A stretch of 10,876 nucleotides of DNA, taken from assembly GCA_021785115.1 (NCBI GenBank), contig JAJYGO010000133.1, forward strand, positions 1 to 10,876, in the 5' to 3' direction. Of this stretch, positions 1 through 5,900 are shown in pieces. The stretch is from Chloroflexota bacterium. Lineage in GTDB: Bacteria; Chloroflexota; Limnocylindria; Limnocylindrales; CSP1-4. The notes under the pieces were generated by a model. The model saw only the letters and a list, made by a program, of their open reading frames with translations, was not told where the DNA came from and ran no database searches. A program made the position numbers and the translations under genes. The stretch's first letter is position 1. The number at the start of each line of letters is the position of its first letter.

Positions 1-582
1 CAGAGCATCTACGCGGTGGGTCTGATGCTGGACGACGCGCTGGAGGAGCTGCCGGACGACTCGACCGCCGCCGCGGAGAAGGTCGAGCACGCCATCGAGT
101 CGATCAACCTGACCATCCGCGACATCCGCAACTTCATCTTCGGCCTCCGCCCGGAGCCGCTGGACCAGGCCGGGCTGGTCGAGGCGCTCGCCGCCATGGC
201 CGAGGAGTTCCGGGTCAACACCATGATCGACATCGCGCTCGAGGTGGACGGTCCGGCCGATTTCGAGATCCCCGCCGACGACACGATGCAGCTCCTGCAC
301 CTGACCCGGGAGGCGCTGAGCAACGTGGCGCGACACGCGCGCGCCAACCACGCCGAGATCCGGCTTCGCGCCGGAGAGCGTGCACTGGAGCTCGCCATCG
401 TCGATGATGGCGTGGGCTTCGACCCGTCCGCGAGGCGCGGGCCGGGTCACATGGGACTCGGTAACATGCGCACGCGCGCATCCGAGCTCGGTGGCGAACT
501 CCTCGTCGAGAGCGCCGTCGGGCGCGGGACCCGGGTGGCGGTGCGCGTGCCGCTCGGAGGAGCCGTGACCGGCGCGGCCTGA
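1..582 (+). CDS. Sensor histidine kinase, DevS/NarX type (HisKA_3 + HATPase_c), 5' partial
   Basis: C-terminal 193 residues of a two-component sensor kinase whose start lies outside the window; the frame is open from base 1. The first residues, QSIYAVGLML, match what follows the phospho-accepting His in the HisKA_3 dimerization helix (family pattern RELHD..IQ.LYAVGL), so the His itself should be a few residues upstream. The ATPase domain follows: N-box REALSNVARH with its Asn codon at 322-324, G1 box DDGVGF at 403-420, and G2 box GHMGLGNMRTRA at 445-480. The protein would autophosphorylate and pass phosphate to the regulator encoded 20 nt downstream, an operon-like pair. The sensory part (GAF, PAS or membrane) is not visible, so the stimulus is unknown. 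Likeness to mycobacterial DevS/DosT is inferred mainly from the DevR-like partner. The HisKA_3 kinase call is firm; the DevS assignment is moderate. Confidence 0.93.
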   Translation, partial: QSIYAVGLMLDDALEELPDDSTAAAEKVEHAIESINLTIRDIRNFIFGLRPEPLDQAGLVEALAAMAEEFRVNTMIDIALEVDGPADFEIPADDTMQLLHLTREALSNVARHARANHAEIRLRAGERALELAIVDDGVGFDPSARRGPGHMGLGNMRTRASELGGELLVESAVGRGTRVAVRVPLGGAVTGAA

Positions 583-591
583 GAGGGGATC

Positions 592-596
592 GGAGG
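592..596 (+). promoter_or_regulatory. Ribosome binding site for the DevR-like regulator
   Basis: GGAGG lies 6 nt before the GTG at 603 and fixes that start. The site sits just after the kinase stop codon at 580-582, consistent with translation of both genes from one message. Confidence 0.7.
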
Positions 597-602
597 ACGA
601 CG

Positions 603-1274
603 GTGACTGAAGGAGCGACAACCAGGCCGCTGCGGCTCCTGGTGGTGGACGACCACGAGGTCGTGCGCCAGGGGCTGGTCTCGCTGCTCGAGCGGCGCGA
701 GGGATTCCAGGTCGTCGCACAGGCCGGGACGGTGGCGGAGGCGATCGAGTCGGCGCACAAGTACCAGCCCGACCTCATCGTGATGGACGTGCGCCTGCCC
801 GACGGGTCCGGGATCGAGGCAACCCGCGAGATCCGCTCCGAGATGCCCCAGACGCGCGTCGTGATCCTGACCAGCTACCCCGACGAGGAGGCGGTCTTCG
901 CCTCGATCGTCGCGGGCGCGAGCGGCTATCTCCTCAAGCAGATCCGGGGGCGCGACCTGGTCTCCTCGCTCGAGGCGGTGGGCCGCGGCGAATCGCTCCT
1001 CGACCCGGCTGTGACCGAGAAGGTCCTGGACCGGGTCCGGCGCATCGCCACCGGCACCTATACCGACGAGCTTGCGCAGCTGACGCGCCAGGAGCAGAAG
1101 ATCCTGCTGCTGATCGCCGAGGGGAAGACCAACAAGGAGATCGCCTCGGAGATCTTCCTCTCCGACAAGACGGTCAAGAACTACGTCAGCTCGATCCTGG
1201 CGAAGCTGAACCTGCAGCGTCGCTCGCAGGCGGCCGCGTTCGTCGCCCGGCACCGGCTCCCCGGGGCGGAGTAG
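603..1274 (+). CDS. NarL/FixJ-family response regulator, DevR/DosR-like
   Basis: A 223-aa DNA-binding response regulator. Receiver domain, about residues 10-128: acidic pair D16-D17 in LLVVDDHEVV, phospho-acceptor D62 in IVMDVRLPDG, switch Thr90 in ILTSY, and Lys112 in GYLLKQIRG. A linker of about 30 residues leads to a LuxR-type helix-turn-helix, about residues 158-215 (LTRQEQKILLLIAEG...TNKEIA...). The recognition segment SDKTVKNYVSSILAKL is almost the same as that of mycobacterial DevR/DosR, with Lys189, Lys192 and Asn193 at what I recall as the DNA-contact positions. ILTSY, the GASGY-K-I-G stretch and the RRSQAA.F tail are also DevR-like. It starts at GTG 603, behind a good ribosome site, directly after its cognate kinase gene. 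By family it should bind GGGAC/GTCCC-type boxes when phosphorylated; candidates lie elsewhere in this window. NarL family membership is certain; orthology to DevR is probable but untested. Confidence 0.95.
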   Translation: MTEGATTRPLRLLVVDDHEVVRQGLVSLLERREGFQVVAQAGTVAEAIESAHKYQPDLIVMDVRLPDGSGIEATREIRSEMPQTRVVILTSYPDEEAVFASIVAGASGYLLKQIRGRDLVSSLEAVGRGESLLDPAVTEKVLDRVRRIATGTYTDELAQLTRQEQKILLLIAEGKTNKEIASEIFLSDKTVKNYVSSILAKLNLQRRSQAAAFVARHRLPGAE

Positions 1275-1282
1275 CCCTGCAC

Positions 1283-1303
1283 CGGCTGCCCGGCGCGCAG
1301 CCG
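1283..1303 (+). terminator. Hairpin after the response regulator, possible terminator
   Basis: Perfect 7-bp stem, CGGCTGC (1283-1289) and GCAGCCG (1297-1303), around a 7-nt loop, 8 nt after the stop codon. A weaker 5-bp hairpin, GGCGC-N6-GCGCC, follows at 1310-1325. There is no U-tract, so intrinsic termination is uncertain. The two hairpins share a 10-nt direct repeat, GGCGCGCAGC, at 1292-1301 and 1310-1319. Confidence 0.4.
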
Positions 1304-1425
1304 CTCCCTGGCGCGCAGCAGCGCCCGACCGGGAGGGCAGGGACGCGGCACACGGTCGGCGGGACGGGCCCTCCGGCCCCTCGCCGCGGCGCGGTTCGGA
1401 CCGTTACCGGCGGGCCGCGGCGCCA

Positions 1426-1431
1426 TAGGCT
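1426..1431 (+). promoter_or_regulatory. Possible -10 box (TAGGCT) for a leaderless CoA-transferase mRNA
   Basis: TAGGCT matches the TAnnnT form of a -10 element and ends 6 nt before the ATG at 1438. Transcription would therefore begin at or next to the start codon. No Shine-Dalgarno sequence precedes this ATG, which agrees with a leaderless message. A possible -35, TTACCG at 1404-1409, is weak. Confidence 0.4.
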
Positions 1432-1437
1432 CCGTCC

Positions 1438-2709
1438 ATGCGCATCGTGACGCCCGCGGAAGCCGTGGCCGGCATCCGGTCCGGCGACCAGATCTTCGTC
1501 CAGGCCGAGGCGGCCACCCCAACCGAGCTGCTGAACGCGCTCTGCACCCGCGCGCCCGAACTCGAGGACGTGAAGATCGTCCACCTGCACGCGGAGGGGC
1601 CCGCGCCGCACATGGCCCCCGAGATGGCGGGGCACTTCCGGCACCGTGCCCTCTTCATCGGGCCCAACGCCCGGCGGGCGGTCGCGGAGGGCCGTGCCGA
1701 GTTCATCCCGGTCTTCCTCTCCGACGTCCCCGGGCTGTTCACCCGCGGGCTCGTCCCGCTCGATGCCGTCTTCATCAACGTCACGCCGCCCGATGCGCAC
1801 GGCTTCTGCTCGCTCGGCACCTCGGTGGACGCCACGCTCACCGCGGTGCGATGCGCGAAGACCGTCATCGCCCAGGTCAACCCGGCGCTCCCCCGCACGC
1901 ACGGGAGCAGCTTCGTGCATGTCTCCGAGATCGACCGGGCGATCGAGGTGAACCGGCCCCCCTACGTGCACGACCCCGGTGCGCCCGGCGAGGTGGAGCG
2001 GCGGATCGCCGACTACGTGGCGGACCTGATCCCCGACGGGGCGACGCTCCAGATGGGGATCGGCGCGATCCCGAACGCGGTCGGCATGGCGCTCCGCCAC
2101 AAGCACGACCTGGGCGTGCATACGGAGATGCTCACCGACAACGTGGTCGACCTGGTCGAGGCCGGGGTGGTCACCGGGGCCCGCAAGGACCTCGACCGAG
2201 GCAAGGTGGTGGCCACGTTCATGATGGGGACCCAGCGCCTCTACGACTTCGCGGACGACAACCCGATGGTCGAGATGCGCGAGGTCGACTACACCAACGA
2301 CACGGCCGTGATCCGCCGGTTCCGGCGCATGCGGTCGATCAACTCGGCGATCGAGGTGGACCTCACCGGCCAGGTCTGCGCCGACTCCATCGGCTGGCGG
2401 CTCTACAGCGGCGTCGGCGGGCAGATGGACTTTGTCCGCGGCGCGGCGCTGGCCGAGGAGGGGCTCTCCATCATCGCCCTCCCGTCCACGACATCCGACG
2501 GCAGGACCTCCCGGATCGTGTGCACCCTCAAGGAGGGTGCCGGGGTCGTCACGACGCGCGCGCACGTGCAGACGGTGGTCACCGAGTGGGGCGTGGCCCA
2601 CCTCCACGGGCGCAGCGTCTCGGAGCGGGCGAGGGCGCTCACGGCCATCGCGCACCCGGACTTCCGCGCCGACCTGGACTGCACCGCCCGCGGACGGCAC
2701 TATCTCTAG
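1438..2709 (+). CDS. Acetyl-CoA hydrolase/CoA-transferase family protein (4-hydroxybutyrate CoA-transferase-like)
   Basis: A 423-aa class I CoA-transferase that moves CoA between acyl-CoA and a free acid, often acetate, or hydrolyses acyl-CoA, in the cytosol. Visible signatures: QMGIGAIPNAV (205-215); LGVHTEMLTD, whose Glu230 matches the catalytic Glu that forms the glutamyl-CoA thioester in 4-hydroxybutyrate CoA-transferase; and SGVGGQMDF (324-332), the glycine-rich CoA-binding loop of the C-terminal half. Length agrees with the roughly 430-aa Cat2/AbfT-type enzymes and is shorter than the roughly 500-aa Ach1/succinyl-CoA:acetate type. The exact acyl substrate cannot be read from sequence. 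The ATG at 1438 has no Shine-Dalgarno site but does have a close upstream TAnnnT box. It stands alone between the DevR-like operon and a convergent Lon-like gene. In a low-oxygen programme it could support acetate or butyrate overflow with energy conservation; that role is inference. Confidence 0.9.
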   Translation: MRIVTPAEAVAGIRSGDQIFVQAEAATPTELLNALCTRAPELEDVKIVHLHAEGPAPHMAPEMAGHFRHRALFIGPNARRAVAEGRAEFIPVFLSDVPGLFTRGLVPLDAVFINVTPPDAHGFCSLGTSVDATLTAVRCAKTVIAQVNPALPRTHGSSFVHVSEIDRAIEVNRPPYVHDPGAPGEVERRIADYVADLIPDGATLQMGIGAIPNAVGMALRHKHDLGVHTEMLTDNVVDLVEAGVVTGARKDLDRGKVVATFMMGTQRLYDFADDNPMVEMREVDYTNDTAVIRRFRRMRSINSAIEVDLTGQVCADSIGWRLYSGVGGQMDFVRGAALAEEGLSIIALPSTTSDGRTSRIVCTLKEGAGVVTTRAHVQTVVTEWGVAHLHGRSVSERARALTAIAHPDFRADLDCTARGRHYL

Positions 2710-2713
2710 CGGC

Positions 2714-2730
2714 CGGGCCAGAGCGGCCCG
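2714..2730 (+). terminator. Hairpin after the CoA-transferase gene, possible terminator
   Basis: Inverted repeat CGGGCC-AGAGC-GGCCCG with a 6-bp stem and 5-nt loop, beginning 5 nt after the stop codon in the 108-nt gap between two convergent genes. No T-run follows, so a terminator role rests on position and stem alone. Confidence 0.4.
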
Positions 2731-2783
2731 CGCCAGCCGGCCGTACGCGCCGCAGCCGGGGTTGCGTGCGAGCGATCAGGCTG

Positions 2784-2804
2784 CGACGCGCCTGTGCCGC
2801 GTCG
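2784..2804 (-). terminator. Hairpin after the Lon-like gene, possible terminator
   Basis: Perfect 7-bp stem, CGACGCG (2784-2790) and CGCGTCG (2798-2804), with a 7-nt loop, 13 nt beyond the Lon-like stop on the minus strand. Being symmetric, it could act on both converging transcripts. No U-tract is present on either strand. Confidence 0.4.
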
Positions 2805-2817
2805 GCCCGGAGCGAGC

Positions 2818-5274
2818 TCAGGCCTGGGGCGGCGACGTGAACTGGCGCGCCTGGTCCACCAGGAAGGCGATGCGGTCGTCGACCAGCCGGTGGATGGTCC
2901 CCTCGGGATAGCGCCCGTCCGCTCCCCGCCGGCCCGCCGGCAGGCCGGTCAGCAGCCCGAGGGCGTCGTCGACGTCGCGGACCGCCCAGACGTGGAATGT
3001 GCCGGCCTCGACGGCGTCGAGCACGTCCTGCGCGAGCATCAGGTTGCGGACGTTGGCCTCCGGCAGGACCACGCCCTGGTCGCCGGTCAGCCCGCCGATC
3101 CGGCAGGCATGGAAGAAGCCCTCGATCTTCTCGTTCACCCCACCCACCGGCTGAGCGGCGCCGTGCTGGTCCATGGAACCGGTCACGGCAAGCCCCTGCC
3201 GCACGGGCAGGTCCGCCAGGCTCGAGAGCAGGGCGCAGATCTCGGCCAGGGATGCCGAATCGCCCTCGATCGCCTCGTAGGACTGCTCCACCGCCACCGA
3301 GGCGCGGATGTTGAGCGGGCGGGCGCCGCCGTACCGCTCGGCAAGGAAGGCAGAGGCGATCAGAAACCCCTTGGTGTGGATGCGGCCGCTCATCTCCGTC
3401 TCGCGGTCCACGTGCACCACCTCGCCCGGCCCCACCCCGGTGGTGGCGGTGATCCGGATCGGCTGACCGAACGTGTGGTCGCCGGTGGTCAGGACGGCGA
3501 GCCCGTTCACCTGGCCGACCGTCTGGCCCGTGGTCTGGATGTGGAGCGTCCCCTCGGCCATCAGCCGCCGGAGCCGTTCCTCGGCCAGGCCGGCACGTTC
3601 CTGGCGTGCCTCCACCGCGCAGACCACGTCCTCGCCTGCCACGAGCTCGTGGCCCGCGCGACCCGCCCAGTAGCTCGCCTCGGTCACCAGGTCCACGATC
3701 TCGGAGAAGCGGGTGGAGAGGCGTTCCTGGTGCTCGGCGATCCGTGCGCCATGCTCCACGATGCGCGCGACGGCCTCGGGCGTGAAGTGGCGGAGTCCGG
3801 ACGCCTGGACGTGCCCCGCGATGAACGAGGCGTAGAGCGCGGCCTCCGGGTCTCCCCACGGCATCTCCACGTCGAACTCGGCGCGCACCTTGAAGAGGGT
3901 CCGGAACTCCTCGTCGACCAGGTAGAGAGCCTGGTAGAGGGCGGCCGGGCCCACCAGCACCACCTTGACGTCCACCGGGATCGGCTCCGGTTCCAGGGTG
4001 GCGGTGGGGAAGAGGACGTACTGCGCACCGATGTTCTCCACGCGCGCCTGCCCCGTCCGCAGGGTGTCCTTCAGTCGTTCCCAGGCCAGCGGGTCCGCGA
4101 GGAGGTCCTGGACGCGGAGGACCAGGAACCCGCCGCTGGCGCGGTGGATGGCCCCGGGCCGGATGTTGCGGTGATCCGTGGTGACCACGCCCATCAGCGT
4201 TGCGTACTCGATCCGTCCGAAGAGGTTGTAGTAGGTGGGACTGGGCTCGTCGACGACCGGGGCGGGCGCGTCCGGCTGGTGCGTCACCAGCACGTTGACC
4301 GCGTAGCGCCCCAGGATCGCCTCGCGGGCCTGGCGCGCCTCCTGCGCCGCGTGGCCGGCCTGCTCGCCCGCCTCCGCCTCCGCGGTCGGCCGGAACAGGT
4401 CCAGGTGCTCCAGCATGTCGTCACGGAGCGCGTCGAACCACGCGCCGAGCCGCTCGACGCCGGCGTGCCGGGCGCGGAGCTCGTCGAGCAGGTGCCCGAC
4501 GGCGAAGACCGCGACCTCCCGGTCGAGGGCCGCCGTGCGCTCCCGGGCCTCGCGCTCGAGGGCGCGCAGGCGCGCCAGCACGTCGGGGAGGCGCTCCTCG
4601 ATCGCGTGACCGTGCTCCCGGTAGACCTCGCGTTCCTCGGGCGAGAGCTGGTCGAACTCGTCCGCGCGAATCGGGCGACCGTCGCGGATCGGCAGGGTGA
4701 GGATCCCGGCCGGGGTGAACTCGAGACCCAGGCCGAGCACGGCGGCCTCGGCGCGGAAGGCGGACAGGGTGGCCTGGCGGCGCTCGTCCGTCTCCGAGGT
4801 CACCAAACCCGCCCGGCGACGGTATTCGTCGCTCTCGAAGGCGCGGGTGATCTCCCGGCCCGCGTCCGCGACGAAGCGCGCCACGTCCCGCGCGAACGCC
4901 CCGGCATGGCCAGCCGGGAAGGAGACCGCGATCGGACGGCGCGGGTTGGCCATGTCGAAGAGGTAGACCCAGTCGCGCGGGCTCGGGCGTTCCCGGGCCG
5001 CTCGCTCGAGGTACGCGTGCAGCGTGGTCCGCCGTCCGGTCCCGGTGGGCCCGAGCACGAACAGGTTGTATCCGGGATCGTGGATCCCGAGGGCGAACGT
5101 GATCGCGCCGATGGCCCGCGGCTGGCCGACGGTCTGGTCCAGCGGGCTCAGCTCGGCGGTGGACGCGAAGGTGAAGGCCGCGGGATCGCAGCGGCGCCGG
5201 AGGCGTGCGGCCGGGATGCGCTGTGCGCCGGCGGCTTCCGGCGGATCGGGGGTTCCCGGTGTCGAGGACTCCAT
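2818..5274 (-). CDS. Lon-related protease (AAA_32 + Lon_C domains, LonC/YcbZ-like)
   Basis: An 818-aa Lon-family peptidase lacking the classical Lon N-domain. N-terminal AAA-like part: VGQPRAIGAITFAL, then a P-loop GPTGTGRRTT (75-84) in which the usual Lys-Thr/Ser after the last Gly is Arg-Arg. A long charged, probably helical/coiled-coil stretch follows, about residues 120-320, as in AAA_32 proteins. A degraded Walker B region (GGFLVLRVQDLL) and a second AAA segment (DVKVVLVGPAALY, FRTLFKVRAEFDVEMPW) come next. C-terminal protease domain: Ser673 in EGDSAS and Lys716 in GGVNEKIEG form the Ser-Lys dyad, 43 residues apart as in E. coli Lon (S679/K722). Proteolysis should work; ATP dependence is doubtful, recalling the ATP-independent LonC group. 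ATG 5274 is preferred over in-frame GTG 5283 because GAGG at 5283-5286 sits 8 nt before it. The gene diverges from the orphan receiver gene, and a strong inverted repeat lies in its leader. Likely degrades unfolded or damaged proteins under stress. Confidence 0.93.
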   Translation of the reverse strand: MESSTPGTPDPPEAAGAQRIPAARLRRRCDPAAFTFASTAELSPLDQTVGQPRAIGAITFALGIHDPGYNLFVLGPTGTGRRTTLHAYLERAARERPSPRDWVYLFDMANPRRPIAVSFPAGHAGAFARDVARFVADAGREITRAFESDEYRRRAGLVTSETDERRQATLSAFRAEAAVLGLGLEFTPAGILTLPIRDGRPIRADEFDQLSPEEREVYREHGHAIEERLPDVLARLRALEREARERTAALDREVAVFAVGHLLDELRARHAGVERLGAWFDALRDDMLEHLDLFRPTAEAEAGEQAGHAAQEARQAREAILGRYAVNVLVTHQPDAPAPVVDEPSPTYYNLFGRIEYATLMGVVTTDHRNIRPGAIHRASGGFLVLRVQDLLADPLAWERLKDTLRTGQARVENIGAQYVLFPTATLEPEPIPVDVKVVLVGPAALYQALYLVDEEFRTLFKVRAEFDVEMPWGDPEAALYASFIAGHVQASGLRHFTPEAVARIVEHGARIAEHQERLSTRFSEIVDLVTEASYWAGRAGHELVAGEDVVCAVEARQERAGLAEERLRRLMAEGTLHIQTTGQTVGQVNGLAVLTTGDHTFGQPIRITATTGVGPGEVVHVDRETEMSGRIHTKGFLIASAFLAERYGGARPLNIRASVAVEQSYEAIEGDSASLAEICALLSSLADLPVRQGLAVTGSMDQHGAAQPVGGVNEKIEGFFHACRIGGLTGDQGVVLPEANVRNLMLAQDVLDAVEAGTFHVWAVRDVDDALGLLTGLPAGRRGADGRYPEGTIHRLVDDRIAFLVDQARQFTSPPQA

Positions 5275-5311
5275 CCTGACCACCTCGCTGCTCGGCCCCC
5301 AGGAATCAAGG

Positions 5312-5346
5312 AGGCGAACGCCGCGCGTCCCCTGCGGCGTTCGCCT
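5312..5346. promoter_or_regulatory. Perfect 13-bp inverted repeat with 9-nt spacer, candidate operator or leader hairpin
   Basis: AGGCGAACGCCGC (5312-5324) and GCGGCGTTCGCCT (5334-5346) are exact reverse complements separated by 9 nt. The repeat lies between the divergent Lon-like (start 5274) and receiver (start 5455) genes, so no annotated transcript ends there and a terminator role is unlikely. Arm and spacer layout resemble a CIRCE element (9-bp arms, N9), but the sequence does not match CIRCE. It may be the binding site of a dimeric stress regulator or an RNA hairpin in the Lon-like leader. Confidence 0.6.
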
Positions 5347-5353
5347 TGGTCGA

Positions 5354-5359
5354 TAGCAT
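5354..5359 (+). promoter_or_regulatory. Possible -10 box (TAGCAT) for the receiver gene
   Basis: TAGCAT fits TAnnnT and lies 8 nt after the 13-bp inverted repeat, which would then overlap the -35 zone, a usual place for an activator or repressor site. No recognisable -35 is present. Four bases downstream an ATG opens a six-codon frame, MELTCA, at 5364-5384; it may be chance or a tiny leader peptide. Confidence 0.25.
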
Positions 5360-5383
5360 CGTCATGGAGCTGACATGTGCGTA

Positions 5384-5397
5384 GGGCCGAACGGCCC
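5384..5397. promoter_or_regulatory. Palindrome GGGCC-N4-GGCCC, candidate DevR-type box or leader hairpin
   Basis: GGGCCGAACGGCCC is a perfect inverted repeat (GGGCCG-AA-CGGCCC) 57 nt before the receiver ATG. It fits the skeleton of the mycobacterial DosR box, GGGnC-N4-GnCCC, differing only in the A and T of GGGAC/GTCCC. In this GC-rich DNA the match may be accidental. As RNA it could instead form a short hairpin in the receiver leader. Confidence 0.35.
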
Positions 5398-5454
5398 GGT
5401 TCTTTGGCCTCTTCGTCGCTTCGCCCCCCATTTTCGGGTGGGCAACCTTCCGAC

Positions 5455-5832
5455 ATGGCATCCCCCGCTGCCGAGCCCCTCCGCCTGCTCCTGGTGAGCG
5501 ATCATCGGGTCGCCGGCGATGCGCTGTCCGAGTACCTGTCCCGCCACGGCTTCGAGGTCGTGGCGCGGGTGTCCAGCGCCGCCGAGGCAGCCGCGGTGGT
5601 GCGGCAGACGAGGATCGACGTGGCCCTCGTCGACGGCGACCTGCGCAGCGGCTGGCGCTCGGTGGTGAACGCGGTCGCCGATCCGCTGGAGCACGGCCGG
5701 ATCGCGGTCCTCTCGTCCTACTGGGACCAGCAGGAGCGCCTGGATGCCCGGCGGTGCGGCGTCGGCGCCACGCTGCTCAAGCGGCTCTCGGGTTCCAGCC
5801 TGGTCGGACAGCTCCGGGCGCTGGCGGCCTGA
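5455..5832 (+). CDS. Stand-alone receiver-domain protein (orphan single-domain response regulator)
   Basis: A 125-aa protein made only of a CheY-like receiver, with no output domain. It resembles the front half of the DevR-like regulator in this window: LRLLLVSDHRVAGDAL versus LRLLVVDDHEVVRQGL, then Asp60 in VALVDGDL (phospho-acceptor), Ser87 in VLSSYWDQQERLDA (switch residue, against VILTSY), and Lys109 in ATLLKRL. One Asp of the acidic pair has become Ser15, leaving Asp16, so magnesium binding and phosphorylation may be weakened. The start is ATG 5455; an in-frame GTG at 5377 would add 26 residues before the first receiver strand, with no domain match. No convincing Shine-Dalgarno is seen; the nearest purine stretch is 12 nt away. 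It could act as a phosphate sink, a competitor for the DevS-like kinase, or a protein-protein switch. The receiver fold is clear; its partner is unknown. Confidence 0.85.
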   Translation: MASPAAEPLRLLLVSDHRVAGDALSEYLSRHGFEVVARVSSAAEAAAVVRQTRIDVALVDGDLRSGWRSVVNAVADPLEHGRIAVLSSYWDQQERLDARRCGVGATLLKRLSGSSLVGQLRALAA

Positions 5833-5845
5833 TCGCTCCGCGCGC

Positions 5846-5864
5846 CACCGCCGGATGGCCGGTG
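5846..5864 (+). terminator. Weak hairpin after the receiver gene
   Basis: CACCG (5846-5850) pairs with CGGTG (5860-5864); allowing one bulged C, the inner CC/GG also pair around GGAT. It begins 13 nt after the stop codon and lacks a U-tract. Only its position supports a terminator role. Confidence 0.25.
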
Positions 5865-5900
5865 CAGGACCCCGTCGGGACGCGCCGGACGGGGGCCATG

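Noticed and set aside
447..1253. Minus-strand open frame of 268 codons opposite the kinase and regulator
   Set aside because: It overlaps two firmly identified genes, is compositionally a shadow and has no family likeness.
1292..1319. Direct repeat GGCGCGCAGC as a mobile-element or iteron trace
   Set aside because: Only two 10-nt copies 18 nt apart, explained by two adjacent GC-rich hairpins; no transposase or further copies.
1340..1365. DosR-like operator upstream of the CoA-transferase
   Set aside because: The two GGGAC half-sites face the same way and no GTCCC partner lies at box spacing; chance is likely at this GC content.
1186..2700. Minus-strand open frame of 504 codons opposite the CoA-transferase
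   Set aside because: No domain or conserved motif; it overlaps a clear plus-strand enzyme with catalytic Glu and CoA-binding loop.
5275..5283. GTG 5283 as start of the Lon-like gene
   Set aside because: GAGG overlaps this GTG and is well placed (8 nt) for ATG 5274 instead.
5312..5346. CIRCE element
   Set aside because: Spacer length matches, but the arms do not resemble TTAGCACTC/GAGTGCTAA, so it is described only as an unidentified inverted repeat.
2794..5373. Plus-strand open frame of 859 codons opposite the Lon-like gene
   Set aside because: The minus strand carries a complete Lon-family protein with a correct Ser-Lys dyad; the plus-strand product shows no domain and has shadow-type composition.
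5377..5454. Upstream GTG start for the receiver protein
   Set aside because: It adds 26 residues with no domain, runs through the candidate operator, and has no ribosome site; ATG 5455 directly precedes the receiver fold.
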